Shown piece after piece: positions 34,553-44,947 of a stretch of 64,000 nt of DNA (position 1 is its first letter; every line of letters begins with the position of its first letter). The notes beneath the pieces are model-generated. The model was given only the letters and a program-made list of their open reading frames with translations, was not told where the DNA came from and did no database searches. The stretch lies in contig NZ_PIQX01000003.1 in assembly GCF_003049085.1 (NCBI RefSeq), positions 209,414-273,413 on the forward strand. The letters run 5' to 3'. This DNA is from Campylobacter concisus. GTDB taxonomy: Bacteria; Campylobacterota; Campylobacteria; Campylobacterales; Campylobacteraceae. The translations under genes were made by a program, and so were the position numbers.

Positions 34553-35574
34553 TAATACACTGCCTTTGATTTACAAATGGTTATTTCTGATTTTTCTGCT
34601 TTAAGGCAAAGCTTTAGCGCGATGACACCATTTTTTTCTGTAAAGACAAATCTTGTTACGTGTTTAGCTAGTGTTGCACTTTCAGCTTTGATATCCTTTG
34701 TAGATGTCGAGCTAAATTTTTTAAAGCCTTCATTTAGCCATGGCCTATAGTTGTAGTAAATTTTAAGGTCAAAAGAGCCATTTTGTATATCCTCGGCACT
34801 TTGCTCAGCTGGCGCTATGGCAATGGCTGTGTAAGCTAGCTTATACTGTTCTGAAATTTTTTTATTTTTAAAATCACTTGAAATCTTAAGCGTGTCGATT
34901 GATTGTATGCCAACTTTTGCGATATCTAAGTGCCTTTGGTCTAAATTTTCTTGATAGCCAAAACTACTACCAACTCTATAAAGTATGCTAGAAAATATCG
35001 CTACTAAACCACCATTTTCATTATCGGCGTTTATACACCTAGAACCGCTATTTACATCTTCTTCATTGCTATCATTTTCGCAGGTCAAGTCCATTACGCC
35101 GTTTCTAAAAGCATCATTAAATTTGCTTCCAGGGCTTTTTAGTCCATTTGCAACAGAGCTATTTGCAAGATCTACATATCCGCTATATATGCCTTCTTCG
35201 ATGATAGGATCTCCGTTAGTATCATCTCCTTTATATTCGTTTATGCCATCAAATAACTCATAAGCAGCTGGGATAAATTCTAAAATTTCAAAGTCACTAC
35301 TTAAATTTACGCCACTATCATTTAGAGCTAGATAATCTCCATTTTTTTTTCTAGCGATAACGCTTTGTTTGATTCTGTGGCTAAGTAGCATTGAAATTTG
35401 CTCTAGAGCGATTTCGCTTTGTGTTTCTAGTTCGTTTATTACTTTGCTTTGAAAATAGTTTTGATATAAATTCATAAGCGTGTTAAAGCTCATAAGTGAG
35501 ATAACGCCAAGTACGGTGATGACTATTATTAACTCAATTAATGTAAAAGCTTTTTTTGTTTTTTTCATTTCCAT
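34552..35574 (-). CDS. Prepilin-type protein with large globular domain, MshO-like
   Basis: A 340-residue protein with the prepilin signal KKAFTLIELIIVITVLGVISLMS (cleavage before Phe, Glu at mature position 5), one N-terminal helix and a long soluble domain containing NENGGLVAIFSSILYRVGSS. The size and its position before the Glu5-less subunit resemble MshO of MSHA loci. The ATG at 35574 overlaps the previous gene's end; an ATG two codons later (35568) is equally possible. Cysteines occur in pairs, so disulphides are likely. Confidence 0.78.
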   Translation of the reverse strand: MEMKKTKKAFTLIELIIVITVLGVISLMSFNTLMNLYQNYFQSKVINELETQSEIALEQISMLLSHRIKQSVIARKKNGDYLALNDSGVNLSSDFEILEFIPAAYELFDGINEYKGDDTNGDPIIEEGIYSGYVDLANSSVANGLKSPGSKFNDAFRNGVMDLTCENDSNEEDVNSGSRCINADNENGGLVAIFSSILYRVGSSFGYQENLDQRHLDIAKVGIQSIDTLKISSDFKNKKISEQYKLAYTAIAIAPAEQSAEDIQNGSFDLKIYYNYRPWLNEGFKKFSSTSTKDIKAESATLAKHVTRFVFTEKNGVIALKLCLKAEKSEITICKSKAVY

Positions 35575-36260
35575 TCTTTTACACTTAGAGTGCTACTTTC
35601 ACCTATGTTAAAGGCATATCCATAAAGTACGCTTTTGCTCTCTTTTGTAGTTTTCATAGTCGTATCTAGCTTTATCTGTAAAACGTCGTTATCGTTTAAA
35701 GGAGTGCTAACTACAAATTTATCAGCTCTATTTGTTATAGTTGGAGTCGTTTCTGTATCTATGATAAAGTCGCGTTTAGTGGTACTGGCAGTTGGTGAGA
35801 TGGATTTTTGAGTATTGAAATTTTTGATAGATTTTACTTTAAAATTTACGCTTTTGATTGATTCTGGAAGCTTTGAATCACTAGGCCTTGTAGCACATGC
35901 AGATGAATTTTGTACCGGATACGCAAGTATCCTATGTCCTTCTCCTTTTACACCGCTTTTTTCATAAAAATCCGGATTTGCCCCTTGATCGCAGATAATA
36001 AGAGGAAAAATTATAGCCTCTTGAGTGGTTATAGATGATGGCATGGTGTTTTTACCGGCTATTAAGACTTGATCACTAAATGGTGCTTTTAATATTAATG
36101 ACATATAAGTTTTAGCGTTCATTAGTCCTTCTTGCATTAAGGACTGCTCGCTTAAATTTGAAGTAGTTCTTACTGCTAGTGGCAGGCTTGCACTTACTAT
36201 GGCTACTACAAGCACTGACAAGATAAGCTCTATCAATGAAAAGCCACCTCTTTTTACCAC
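35565..36260 (-). CDS. Prepilin-type protein, MshD-like
   Basis: A 231-residue protein with the prepilin signal MVKRGGFSLIELILSVLVV (cleavage after Gly, Glu5 present), then a helix and a globular domain. The start is a GTG at 36260 with GGAG ten bases before, overlapping the end of the giant gene by seven bases. The prepilin peptidase needed to process it is not in this window. MshD is the closest match by position and size, but similarity is at the architecture level only. Confidence 0.74.
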   Translation of the reverse strand: MVKRGGFSLIELILSVLVVAIVSASLPLAVRTTSNLSEQSLMQEGLMNAKTYMSLILKAPFSDQVLIAGKNTMPSSITTQEAIIFPLIICDQGANPDFYEKSGVKGEGHRILAYPVQNSSACATRPSDSKLPESIKSVNFKVKSIKNFNTQKSISPTASTTKRDFIIDTETTPTITNRADKFVVSTPLNDNDVLQIKLDTTMKTTKESKSVLYGYAFNIGESSTLSVKEWK

Positions 36261-39200
36261 TCTATTCTCCTGTTTGTCTTGTCGCTTATATCTAGGTTAC
36301 TATCACTATTAGATTTTACTCCTATAAAACCTCCAACTGCACCGCTTGTCTTATCCTCTATATTATTGCTCTTTAGGACTTTACCAGCCCATTCGCCATT
36401 TGGTACTAGAAAATTTAGATTGAAATTATTTGTTTCAGTTTTTTCATCAAATTCACTATAAAGAAGCCAGCTAGGTGCTCTCATTTTAGCCACATCAGTA
36501 ACTGCTGAAGGGTTTCTTATAAAAATTATTTGCTCGCCATTGCTTATACTACTTACATCATTTCTTAAAACAGTGCCGCTGTAAGTGTTTGTAAAGCTAA
36601 AGTCGTGATAGTTAAGTACTCCTGCGCTATGTTTTGGATTGGTAGCCCAAAATGGTGCAGCTGGAAAGTCTTGCCACAGTTTGCCATTATCTTTCATATA
36701 GATATTTTTATTGCATCCATCGCAGTAGGCACCATAATAAATTTTGGCATAAAAACCGCTATAAAGCCCTTCATAAAATGGTGCATAAACCCTACCAAAG
36801 TAAAATTTTGCTGTCGTTTCTGTTGCTGGTTTTTCATATTTTTTTACTGTATCGGTGCTATCTGACATGCCGCTAAAGCTAAAATCATTACTTGAAATAG
36901 TAAAAGGATTTTTGGCATGATTTACTTTTCTTTCAAAATTAAAATATACTTCACCTTTGCCTACGCCATTTACAAAAGTGTTTTTCTCTACATAAAATGT
37001 TGATTTTGTGGCACTTGGATCTATTGCTTTTCTAGTATTTGAGCCAGGAATTTCAAAAAATAAAATTTCTTCATTTGCTTTTGCTAATGTACCGGCATTG
37101 CCATCGTTATCTGTAAAATTTAAAGGAACTCTGTCTAACTTTATGTCAAAGTTCATATTTTTTGCATAGCAATCTTCATTATAAAGTTTTGCAGGATCAT
37201 CGTTAAATAACCTGGCAGTTACTTCAAAGTCAAGCTTTGCTTTTTGTATGCCTTCATTATCAAGGTATGTTATATCGCTATCTTTTGTTATCTTTAACTT
37301 ACTTATTTGTATATCTTTTGGCCTAAATAGATAATCTCTATTACCTTCTAGCTTTATACTACATCCGATCCTTCCTTCTTGAGCAGTATCTTGTGATGGA
37401 TCGTTGCTAATTGAGTTTTTTACACAATCATCAGCTCTTGATGGCGTATGTTGATCAGTTATTGTATAGTCTTTGTCTAATACATAAAAATATGTATCAC
37501 CTATATCTGAGTAAGAAAAGCCAACAGGTCCACTTGACGTGTGACGGAAAATTTTACCCAATGCTTTATTTGGATCGTTAAAATCTACGCTTAGTTTGTT
37601 CTCGCTCTCTATAATGCTAGGATCGCAGGTCGCACTATATGCTGGTACAAGTTTTATCTCTCCATTTGAGCCACTTATGTTGTTTGTATAGCCATTTGCT
37701 AAGCCACTATCAAGAGGTTTCATAGCCGCAAGAGCAATATTATTATAAACTTTGCCGCCTATTAAAACATTGTTATTATTGATCGTGTTCTTGTCGGTAT
37801 CCCATAGTCTAAAGTGACTTGGTCTTATGGCAAAATCATCTAATTTTTCGCATTCAACCTTTGTAGTATTTGTCACTGGATCAAGATGAGAAATTCTAAA
37901 TTTTACGCTTTTATAGGCTCTATCAATACTAATGCCTGACAACAAAATATCAGTTACGCCATTAAATGTTATATCTTGTTCATATAAATTTGTTGGAGCA
38001 CTGCAAGACTCAACCAACTCTACTTTTACATCTACTGGGGCATCTGGTACTTTTTTGTTGCCATCTGTATCATAGTTTGTGATATAGACATTAAATGGCG
38101 TAGAAACGATTTTTGTTAGAAGTCTATTTTTAAATTTAGTTTTAAAAGCCGCTGAGCCATCGTCTTGTCTATTACTTGCGACGAAATTATTTGGACTGGC
38201 ACTAACGCCTAAAGTAATGTTGTAATTTTGATTGCTACATCTTCTTATGTATGTGTCATAGGGCTGTAAATTTATATCAGCATTTGCGACCGTCGCTTTG
38301 TAACTATTTGGCTCAAATTTAGACTTAAGGGTAGTTTCATATATAGCATAAGCGTAGTTGCCTTGATGAATTAGCATTTCTCCACCCTTATTTGCAGCCG
38401 CACCTTGTCCCAAATAAAAAGTTAAGTCATTTCCACTTAGTTGCTGCAAGCCTGTGTTGTCGTTATAGTGCACCTGTCCTGACATAGTAAGCAAGTCACT
38501 AGGCCCTTGTGATGCTTTATCTGCGTATATGTAAGTTGAGTTTGGATTATAAATTTGACTTGGATCTATTGTAGCTTTTAGAGCAAAGTCTTGGGCAGCT
38601 TCATTAGTATTATTTGTAACTTCAACGAAAGTTTTTAAAATAGTATTTGCTGGCACTACCGTCGGAGTATTTTCTTGCACCTTTGTAAAAGTACTATCGC
38701 TAGGTTTTTTCGCATAAATATATTCCATATAACAAACATCTGGCTTATATATACTAGTAGAAAAGCCAACTAGAGCTAAATTTATACGGTCAGCACTTAC
38801 AACATTGGCACCGCCTGAGCTCTTAATCGTTGTAACTGTAAATTTTATATCCGCTTCTTTTTGAGCATATGACATTTTGTCCGATATATCAAATATATCC
38901 AAGTCTGCTTGGGAGTGAAATTTTTTACCTGGATTTATAAGTTGTCCAAATTTTGTCATAGTTGAGTTAAACTGATCGCCTTGAGCATTATATCCGCTGG
39001 TAATACTCTGATAGCTGCCACCATTTTTTATCTTGATATCTTCACCCTTTGTTTCTGGCTTGCCGCCAAATGAAAACATTGTGAGCGAAGCATCTATATT
39101 TCCTGCTTTTGGTGTGTAGATATTTTCAAATTTTACATCTATGGTTGAGCTCTTTACAGTACCAAATGGATCGCTTGACTTCATCCAGTCCGCCGCAAGT

Positions 39201-40471
39201 CTTTCTAGTCCATCAAATATACTAACAAGCTTTGGCTCTATATTGTTTGCTGCAGCGGTTTTATCATCAAAGTCATAAATGATGACTAAACTCCAAGCTG
39301 CAAATTGTGGTGCGATGGATTGTATCCAGTAACCATTTTGCCCTTGAACTGGTGAGAATAGTAGCGTGCCGTATGTTTTTTTTAGTTTTCTATTAGTAGA
39401 GTTGTTTACCTTATATATGCCATCATTTGGGTCTATAAATTCATCACTAAAGGGAATCGTAGTTGATCTAATATTGCCAGCATAAAATGTCCTATCTGAC
39501 TCGCTAGTGCCAAGAGAGTCTCTAACTATATCTGTTACATCAGCACTTGCTACATATTGATAGTTTATTCCAGCCTTTACATAGTAGCTATTAGACTCGT
39601 TTTGATTGTATGATTCAAGAGTCATTGATTTTGGTTTATACTCACTAAATGAACCAAACCAAAAGATATCTTTTGGATCAGCATCTATTGTGATTGCATT
39701 TTTTCCAGGAGCTTTAAAATCAATCCTGCTATATCCTTTTATGTAATTTAAAGCACTTACATATAAATTTGACCCAAGATTTTTTATTGCCCAGTTTTGA
39801 TAAAGAGAGCCGCCCCAATAAAGCCTGGCATAGACTACGTTTTTGCCTTTTAAATTATTTTGTATAAAGGTATTTTTCTCACTAAAATCAAATGTGGAAG
39901 AGGATGAATTTTTACAATAAGGATGCTTGCTAGGATTATAAATATATGTTGTTTGACAAAGTGTGTAATTGCTAGGCGAAAAATTACCAGTATCTAAAAA
40001 TATTCTATCGGCTGTAGATGATGTTCTTGTTACGTTAGATGGATCTGGAACAAAATTATATCCAGCGTATTGTGGAATCATAATAGTAGCACCAATGGTA
40101 GCTATATCTCCATTTACTCTGGTATTTAGATTTCCATTTATTGATCTTTGTCTTAAGCCTTTAGAGTGATCATCCCACATACCTATTAATGATCGTTGAT
40201 TCCATGGAGAAAATTGCTCAACGTAAATATGATAGTGATCTTGTGCTAAGCCTGAAGAAAAGCTATTGGTATCTATCGTCCAGGTTCTATCAGATTTTCT
40301 TATGCAATGTGGGATATTTTTAGAAGAGTTATCTTGGTACTCTTCAGCGTCTATAAAGCAAGAATAATTTGCTCCACTACAACCAATAGATGCTGCTTCT
40401 GCTGTCGTACAAGCTCTGGGTGCACAAAAACCAAACGTGACAATAAAACAGAGTAAGTATGCTATCTTCAC
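36254..40471 (-). CDS. Giant exported protein, MshQ/DUF6701-like, first gene of a pseudopilin operon
   Basis: A 1405-residue protein with a Sec signal peptide (AYLLCFIVTFGFCA). The N-terminal part (about 20-450) is Cys-containing and beta-rich. The region from about 880 begins with FAIRPSHFRLWD and later reads FYFGRVYAPFYEGLYSGFYA (near 1225), which resembles the DUF6701 region of MshQ-type proteins in MSHA pilus loci. The start is a GTG at 40471 with GAGGA upstream; the in-frame TTG at 40492 is less likely. It is coupled to three pseudopilin genes and is probably carried or displayed by them, perhaps as an adhesin. MshQ normally comes last in its operon, and here it is first. Confidence 0.62.
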   Translation of the reverse strand: MKIAYLLCFIVTFGFCAPRACTTAEAASIGCSGANYSCFIDAEEYQDNSSKNIPHCIRKSDRTWTIDTNSFSSGLAQDHYHIYVEQFSPWNQRSLIGMWDDHSKGLRQRSINGNLNTRVNGDIATIGATIMIPQYAGYNFVPDPSNVTRTSSTADRIFLDTGNFSPSNYTLCQTTYIYNPSKHPYCKNSSSSTFDFSEKNTFIQNNLKGKNVVYARLYWGGSLYQNWAIKNLGSNLYVSALNYIKGYSRIDFKAPGKNAITIDADPKDIFWFGSFSEYKPKSMTLESYNQNESNSYYVKAGINYQYVASADVTDIVRDSLGTSESDRTFYAGNIRSTTIPFSDEFIDPNDGIYKVNNSTNRKLKKTYGTLLFSPVQGQNGYWIQSIAPQFAAWSLVIIYDFDDKTAAANNIEPKLVSIFDGLERLAADWMKSSDPFGTVKSSTIDVKFENIYTPKAGNIDASLTMFSFGGKPETKGEDIKIKNGGSYQSITSGYNAQGDQFNSTMTKFGQLINPGKKFHSQADLDIFDISDKMSYAQKEADIKFTVTTIKSSGGANVVSADRINLALVGFSTSIYKPDVCYMEYIYAKKPSDSTFTKVQENTPTVVPANTILKTFVEVTNNTNEAAQDFALKATIDPSQIYNPNSTYIYADKASQGPSDLLTMSGQVHYNDNTGLQQLSGNDLTFYLGQGAAANKGGEMLIHQGNYAYAIYETTLKSKFEPNSYKATVANADINLQPYDTYIRRCSNQNYNITLGVSASPNNFVASNRQDDGSAAFKTKFKNRLLTKIVSTPFNVYITNYDTDGNKKVPDAPVDVKVELVESCSAPTNLYEQDITFNGVTDILLSGISIDRAYKSVKFRISHLDPVTNTTKVECEKLDDFAIRPSHFRLWDTDKNTINNNNVLIGGKVYNNIALAAMKPLDSGLANGYTNNISGSNGEIKLVPAYSATCDPSIIESENKLSVDFNDPNKALGKIFRHTSSGPVGFSYSDIGDTYFYVLDKDYTITDQHTPSRADDCVKNSISNDPSQDTAQEGRIGCSIKLEGNRDYLFRPKDIQISKLKITKDSDITYLDNEGIQKAKLDFEVTARLFNDDPAKLYNEDCYAKNMNFDIKLDRVPLNFTDNDGNAGTLAKANEEILFFEIPGSNTRKAIDPSATKSTFYVEKNTFVNGVGKGEVYFNFERKVNHAKNPFTISSNDFSFSGMSDSTDTVKKYEKPATETTAKFYFGRVYAPFYEGLYSGFYAKIYYGAYCDGCNKNIYMKDNGKLWQDFPAAPFWATNPKHSAGVLNYHDFSFTNTYSGTVLRNDVSSISNGEQIIFIRNPSAVTDVAKMRAPSWLLYSEFDEKTETNNFNLNFLVPNGEWAGKVLKSNNIEDKTSGAVGGFIGVKSNSDSNLDISDKTNRRIEW

Positions 40472-40531
40472 AACAAATCCTCTAAATAACAATAAAAAAT
40501 CTATCCTTAGATTTTTAAAAGCTTTTAGCTA

Positions 40532-40915
40532 CTATTTTTGTATAAAATTTTCTATCATTTCAGCTTGCCCGTACTGAGGATATTTGGCAATGTCTAAAAC
40601 GACTTGGGATAAGGTCATATTATCCATATTGCAAACGATAGGAGCTATAAAATTTACAGTTGATTTTTCAAGCGGGAGTGCAACAACGATAATGTTATAA
40701 ATTCTAAGTTGAGAGCTTTCTTTAATCTCCATAAGATCTTCATAATAGCTTGGAATATCGAATTCGTAGCTTCTTAATGCAAAAGGATTTATCATTGTAA
40801 AAGATGTCTCATCATCTTTGCTTGCTAGCTTAACAAAAAATTTATCAAGTTCAATTAACTCCATCGTCTTGATATGCTCAAAGCCTAAAATAGGGCTTTT
40901 AACACTAAAAATCAT
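40532..40915 (-). CDS. fliW: Flagellar assembly factor FliW
   Basis: A 127-residue Fli[43 protein letters not shown] and the late [12 protein letters not shown] fit the family. FliW binds and antagonises the translational regulator CsrA and binds flagellin, linking flagellin level to its synthesis. CsrA is not in this window. The bamD and lon genes are divergent from it, the order I recall from C. jejuni. Confidence 0.93.
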   Translation of the reverse strand: MIFSVKSPILGFEHIKTMELIELDKFFVKLASKDDETSFTMINPFALRSYEFDIPSYYEDLMEIKESSQLRIYNIIVVALPLEKSTVNFIAPIVCNMDNMTLSQVVLDIAKYPQYGQAEMIENFIQK

Positions 40916-41027
40916 ACTAACTCCTATTTTGTAAAGTTGCCGTATTTTATCATAGTTTTAAAAAATTTATACAAAAATAATAGCAAAAAATGTAGAATAC
41001 GAGGATTTAAACTTTTTAAGGAAAAGC

Positions 41028-41675
41028 ATGAAAAGATTTTCTAAATTTCTAGCAGTTGTAGCTCTTTTGGGGCTTTTTAGTGGTTGTGCTGAAAAATATA
41101 CCGAGCTTTACAATCTAACTCCTGATGAGTGGTATGCACAGGTTATCGCTGATATAAAAGATGGTGATCTTGAAGCGGCCGATAAACACTATGTTTCAAT
41201 GGCAAGCGAACACGTAGCAAGTCCCCTTTTGGAGCAAATTTTACTTATTCTTGCCCAAGCTCACGCAAATGATGAAGAGTATCTAATGGCAAATCACTAT
41301 CTTGATGAGTATATCAAAAGATACGGCGACAACGGCCCAAAAACAGAGTTTGCTCAGTATCTAAAGATAAAAGCAAATTTTGACTCATTTACTCAGCCAA
41401 ACCGCAACCAAAAGCTTATGGAAGATAGCGTAACAGAGATTGAGAAATTTCTTTATATGTATCCAAATACTGAATATAAGCCACTTATTGAGACTATGCT
41501 TATCAAATTTAAACTCGCGCTTTACTTCCTAGATATGCAAATAGCTGATCTTTACAATAGGACTGGTCGTGATGTTTCGGCTAAAATTTACGAGCAAAAG
41601 CTTGAAGAGTCGCCGTTTAAAAACTCAGATCTTATTAAACCTGACGTGGCATGGTATAGAAAACTGTTTGAATAG
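41028..41675 (+). CDS. bamD: Outer-membrane assembly lipoprotein BamD
   Basis: A 215-residue lipoprotein with lipobox LFSGC (mature Cys 20) and TPR-like helices: [65 protein letters not shown], then [36 protein letters not shown]. BamD is the essential partner of BamA in outer-membrane protein insertion. It lies eight bases before lon. A TAGAAT at about 40993 is a possible -10. Confidence 0.92.
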   Translation: MKRFSKFLAVVALLGLFSGCAEKYTELYNLTPDEWYAQVIADIKDGDLEAADKHYVSMASEHVASPLLEQILLILAQAHANDEEYLMANHYLDEYIKRYGDNGPKTEFAQYLKIKANFDSFTQPNRNQKLMEDSVTEIEKFLYMYPNTEYKPLIETMLIKFKLALYFLDMQIADLYNRTGRDVSAKIYEQKLEESPFKNSDLIKPDVAWYRKLFE

Positions 41676-41683
41676 GAGAAATT

Positions 41684-44101
41684 TTGCAAATAAACGAAAA
41701 TAAAGGCTTCCCAACTGAAATTCCCATCATCGTTGAGGACGAGCTATTTTTATATCCATTTATGATAACTCCGCTTTTTTTAAGCGATGATGAAAATTTA
41801 AAGGCACTTGAACTCGCCATACAAGAAGAGACTCCGATCCTTGTGGTGCCTACAAAGCCTCAGCAAGACGGTGCTAGAGACTTTGATGGTATCTATGATG
41901 CTGGCGTTATCGGCACGATAATGCGCCGTGTGCCACTACCTGATGGACGCGTAAAAGTTTTATTTCAAGGCATAGATAAAGGTAAAATTTTAAAACAATC
42001 AGGCATAAATCCGCTCCGCGGTATAGTTGATATGCTCCATGTTAAGCGCCCATCGCAGGTCAAAACTGACGCACTCATAGTGGTTTTAAGAGAAAAAGTA
42101 AGAGAGCTTTCGCAGTTTAGCCATTTTTTCCCACCTGATCTTTTAAAGACGATCGAAGAGAGCGCTGAGGCGATCAGGGTTTGTGACCTAGTTTCAAGCG
42201 CACTTCGCTTAAAAAAACAGATCGCCTATAGCTTTTTTGTAGAGGAAAATTTAGAGCAGCGCCTACTAAAGCTCATCGACTACGTCATCGAAGAGATCGA
42301 GGCAAACAAGCTTCAAAAAGAGATCAAAAACAAGGTTCACTCAAAGATCGACAAGACAAACAAAGAGTACTTTTTAAAAGAGCAGCTAAAGCAAATTCAA
42401 GCTGAGCTTGGAGCGGATACGAGCCGTGAAGAGGAGCTTGAAGAGTACCGCAAAAAGCTTGATGCGAAGAAGAAATTTATGGCTGAGGACGCCTACAAAG
42501 AGATCAAAAAACAAATAGATAAACTTTCTCGCATGCACCCAGACTCAGCCGACGCAAACACTTTACAAAGCTATCTTGACTGGGTTTTAGAAATTCCATT
42601 TGAAAATGTAGCTAAGAAAAAATCATCCATCACCGAAGTGAGCAAGCATTTAAATGCCGATCATTACAGCCTTGAAAAGCCAAAAGAGCGCATTGAGGAG
42701 TATTTTGCTTTGCGTGAGCTTTTGGAGCTTAGAGGCGTTGGAGAAAAGGTAAATAATGGCGCTATTTTATGCTTTGCAGGCCCTCCAGGCGTGGGTAAAA
42801 CAAGCCTTGCAAACTCGATCGCAAAGGCGCTAAAGCGTGAACTAGTTAGGATCGCGCTTGGCGGACTTGAGGATGTAAACGAGCTAAGAGGCCACCGCCG
42901 CACCTACATAGGCGCTATGCCAGGGCGTATCGTGCAAGGGCTCATAGAAGCCAAACAGATGAACCCAGTGGTTGTCTTAGATGAGATCGATAAGGTTGGC
43001 AGAAGCTACAGAGGCGACCCGACCGCAGTTTTACTTGAAATTTTGGACCCAGAGCAAAATAACAAATTTAGAGACTACTACCTAAATTTCAACATCGATC
43101 TTAGCAAGATCATTTTTATCGCCACAGCAAATGACGTGAGCATGATACCAGCTGCACTTCGAGATAGGATGGAGTTTATCGAACTTAGCTCATATACCCC
43201 GCAAGAGAAATTTGAGATCGCTAAGAAATATCTCTTGCCTCAGGAACTTAAAAAACACGGACTAAAACCAAGCGATGTTAGCATCAGCAAAGAGGCACTT
43301 GAGCTAATAATTAGCGACTATACAAGAGAGAGTGGCGTGCGAAATTTACGCCGCAGGATGGCTGATATATTAAGAAAGGTTGCTAAAAATATCCTCACCA
43401 AAAAGAATGATGGCAAGATCAGTGTCACGGCTAAAAATTTAAAAGAGTTTTTAGAGAAAAAGGTCTATGAGATCGAGCCGGCGGATAAAAAAGATCAGAT
43501 AGGTCTAGTAAATGGCCTAGCGTGGACGAGTGTCGGTGGCGACGTGCTAAGGATCGAGGCTATAAGGATCCAAGGCAAAGGCAGCATGCAAATCACCGGT
43601 CAGCTAGGCGACGTGATGAAAGAGAGCGCTCATATCGCATTTAGCGTGGTAAAAGTGCTGATCGATAACAAAAAACTAAAAGTACCAATGGCTATCGTGC
43701 CAAAACTAGATGACGACAAGCGTAAGCTCGAAGCTAGCGATGTTTATAGACGCTATGATCTTCACTTGCACGTACCAGAGGGTGCTGTACCAAAAGACGG
43801 CCCAAGTGCTGGCATCACGATGGCAACCGCGATCGCATCTATACTAACCGACACAAAGGTAAGACACGACATAGCAATGACTGGTGAGATCACGCTAACT
43901 GGTAGAGTGCTGCCGATCGGTGGTCTAAAAGAGAAGCTCATCGCTGCTCACAAAGCTGGCATCAAAATAGCTCTAATACCTCGTAAAAACTACGACCGCG
44001 ATCTTGTCGATATACCAGCCGAAGTAAAAGGCGACATGAAGATCATTGCCGTAGATACGATAGAAGATGTCTTAAAAAACGCTCTTGTAACTAAAAAATA
44101 A
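41684..44101 (+). CDS. lon: ATP-dependent protease La
   Basis: Cytosolic AAA+ serine protease for damaged and regulatory proteins. The N-domain is followed by the AAA+ module ([22 protein letters not shown]) and the protease domain, with catalytic Ser in [14 protein letters not shown] and catalytic Lys in [14 protein letters not shown]. At 805 residues it is full length. The start is a TTG at 41684 with AGGAG six bases upstream, and bamD ends just before. In FliW/BamD/Lon order it may be co-transcribed with bamD. Confidence 0.96.
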   Translation: MQINENKGFPTEIPIIVEDELFLYPFMITPLFLSDDENLKALELAIQEETPILVVPTKPQQDGARDFDGIYDAGVIGTIMRRVPLPDGRVKVLFQGIDKGKILKQSGINPLRGIVDMLHVKRPSQVKTDALIVVLREKVRELSQFSHFFPPDLLKTIEESAEAIRVCDLVSSALRLKKQIAYSFFVEENLEQRLLKLIDYVIEEIEANKLQKEIKNKVHSKIDKTNKEYFLKEQLKQIQAELGADTSREEELEEYRKKLDAKKKFMAEDAYKEIKKQIDKLSRMHPDSADANTLQSYLDWVLEIPFENVAKKKSSITEVSKHLNADHYSLEKPKERIEEYFALRELLELRGVGEKVNNGAILCFAGPPGVGKTSLANSIAKALKRELVRIALGGLEDVNELRGHRRTYIGAMPGRIVQGLIEAKQMNPVVVLDEIDKVGRSYRGDPTAVLLEILDPEQNNKFRDYYLNFNIDLSKIIFIATANDVSMIPAALRDRMEFIELSSYTPQEKFEIAKKYLLPQELKKHGLKPSDVSISKEALELIISDYTRESGVRNLRRRMADILRKVAKNILTKKNDGKISVTAKNLKEFLEKKVYEIEPADKKDQIGLVNGLAWTSVGGDVLRIEAIRIQGKGSMQITGQLGDVMKESAHIAFSVVKVLIDNKKLKVPMAIVPKLDDDKRKLEASDVYRRYDLHLHVPEGAVPKDGPSAGITMATAIASILTDTKVRHDIAMTGEITLTGRVLPIGGLKEKLIAAHKAGIKIALIPRKNYDRDLVDIPAEVKGDMKIIAVDTIEDVLKNALVTKK

Positions 44102-44108
44102 TCCAAAT

Positions 44109-44140
44109 CCTAGCCCCATTTAGCCTTGCTTAGGGCTAGG
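44109..44140 (+). terminator. Hairpin after lon
   Basis: Perfect 8-bp stem CCTAGCCC / GGGCTAGG with a 16-base loop, eight bases after the lon stop and followed by AAATTTT. Confidence 0.55.
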
Positions 44141-44363
44141 AAATTTTCATAAATATATTACGAAATAAAAATTTAGGCTAGCTTGTTTACTCTTGAATAA
44201 AAAATAAATATTAAAACTTTGCCTATTCGCTTTGGCGGACTATTAAATTTGTAAGATGTTTTTACAAAATCTAGGTCTTGTAAAGCTCGCTGCTAAATTT
44301 AGAGCCGTGATATGCTCGTTCATAAATTTTAAAATTTGATAGATTTTTTGCTGTAAATTTTAG
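44141..44363. other. Spacer between lon and ogt
   Basis: About 220 AT-rich bases between convergent genes. I see no ORF longer than about 26 codons, no RNA gene and no repeat. It probably holds only the 3' ends of both transcripts. Confidence 0.5.
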
Positions 44364-44822
44364 CTATTTATGCTTTGCTTCATGCTCTAAAAGCCAAATT
44401 TTAGTTGGTAGACCATCTCCACCAGAGTAGCCGCCAAGTCCGCTACTAGCTAGCACTCTGTGGCAAGGTATAATGATAGGCACTGGATTTTTGGCATTGG
44501 CTGATCCTGCTGCTCGGTAGGCATTTTTGTGACCTACGGCAAGTGCAAGGGCTGCGTATGTGGTCGTTTCCCCGTATGGTACTTTTTGTAAAGCCTCGTA
44601 AATTTTTGCTCTAAAATTAGTTGTTTTTATATCAAGCCTTACGCTAAATTTTTTAAGCTTGCCATTAAAATAAGCCTCTAGCTCATTCAAGCAAAGCTTT
44701 AAATTTTTATCTTTTACTGAAATTTTTTCAAATTTATCTACAAAATTTATCTCACAAATTCCATTTTCGCTAGCGATGATCTCCAAAATTCCAATGGGAG
44801 ATTTTAGGTAAGCTTTTGACAC
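44364..44822 (-). CDS. ogt: Methylated-DNA--[protein]-cysteine S-methyltransferase
   Basis: Removes alkyl groups from O6 of guanine by transfer to its own cysteine. The suicide Cys lies in IIIPCHRVLASSGLGGYSGG, and VPYGETTTYAALALAVGHKNAYRAAGSANAKNP is the helix-turn-helix part. The 152-residue protein is Ogt-like in size, without the AraC-type domain of Ada. The start is GTG at 44822, with AAGGAG upstream. It is a single gene, convergent with lon. Confidence 0.93.
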   Translation of the reverse strand: MSKAYLKSPIGILEIIASENGICEINFVDKFEKISVKDKNLKLCLNELEAYFNGKLKKFSVRLDIKTTNFRAKIYEALQKVPYGETTTYAALALAVGHKNAYRAAGSANAKNPVPIIIPCHRVLASSGLGGYSGGDGLPTKIWLLEHEAKHK

Positions 44823-44947
44823 ATTTGCTCCTTAAAATTTGAAATTTTGGGCAAATTTTACTTTAGTTTGTTTTGCTTTTTGATAAAATGCAAGCAAAAT
44901 AGCGATTTTAGACTAAAAATAACGAGCAAAAACCACAAAGGAATTTC

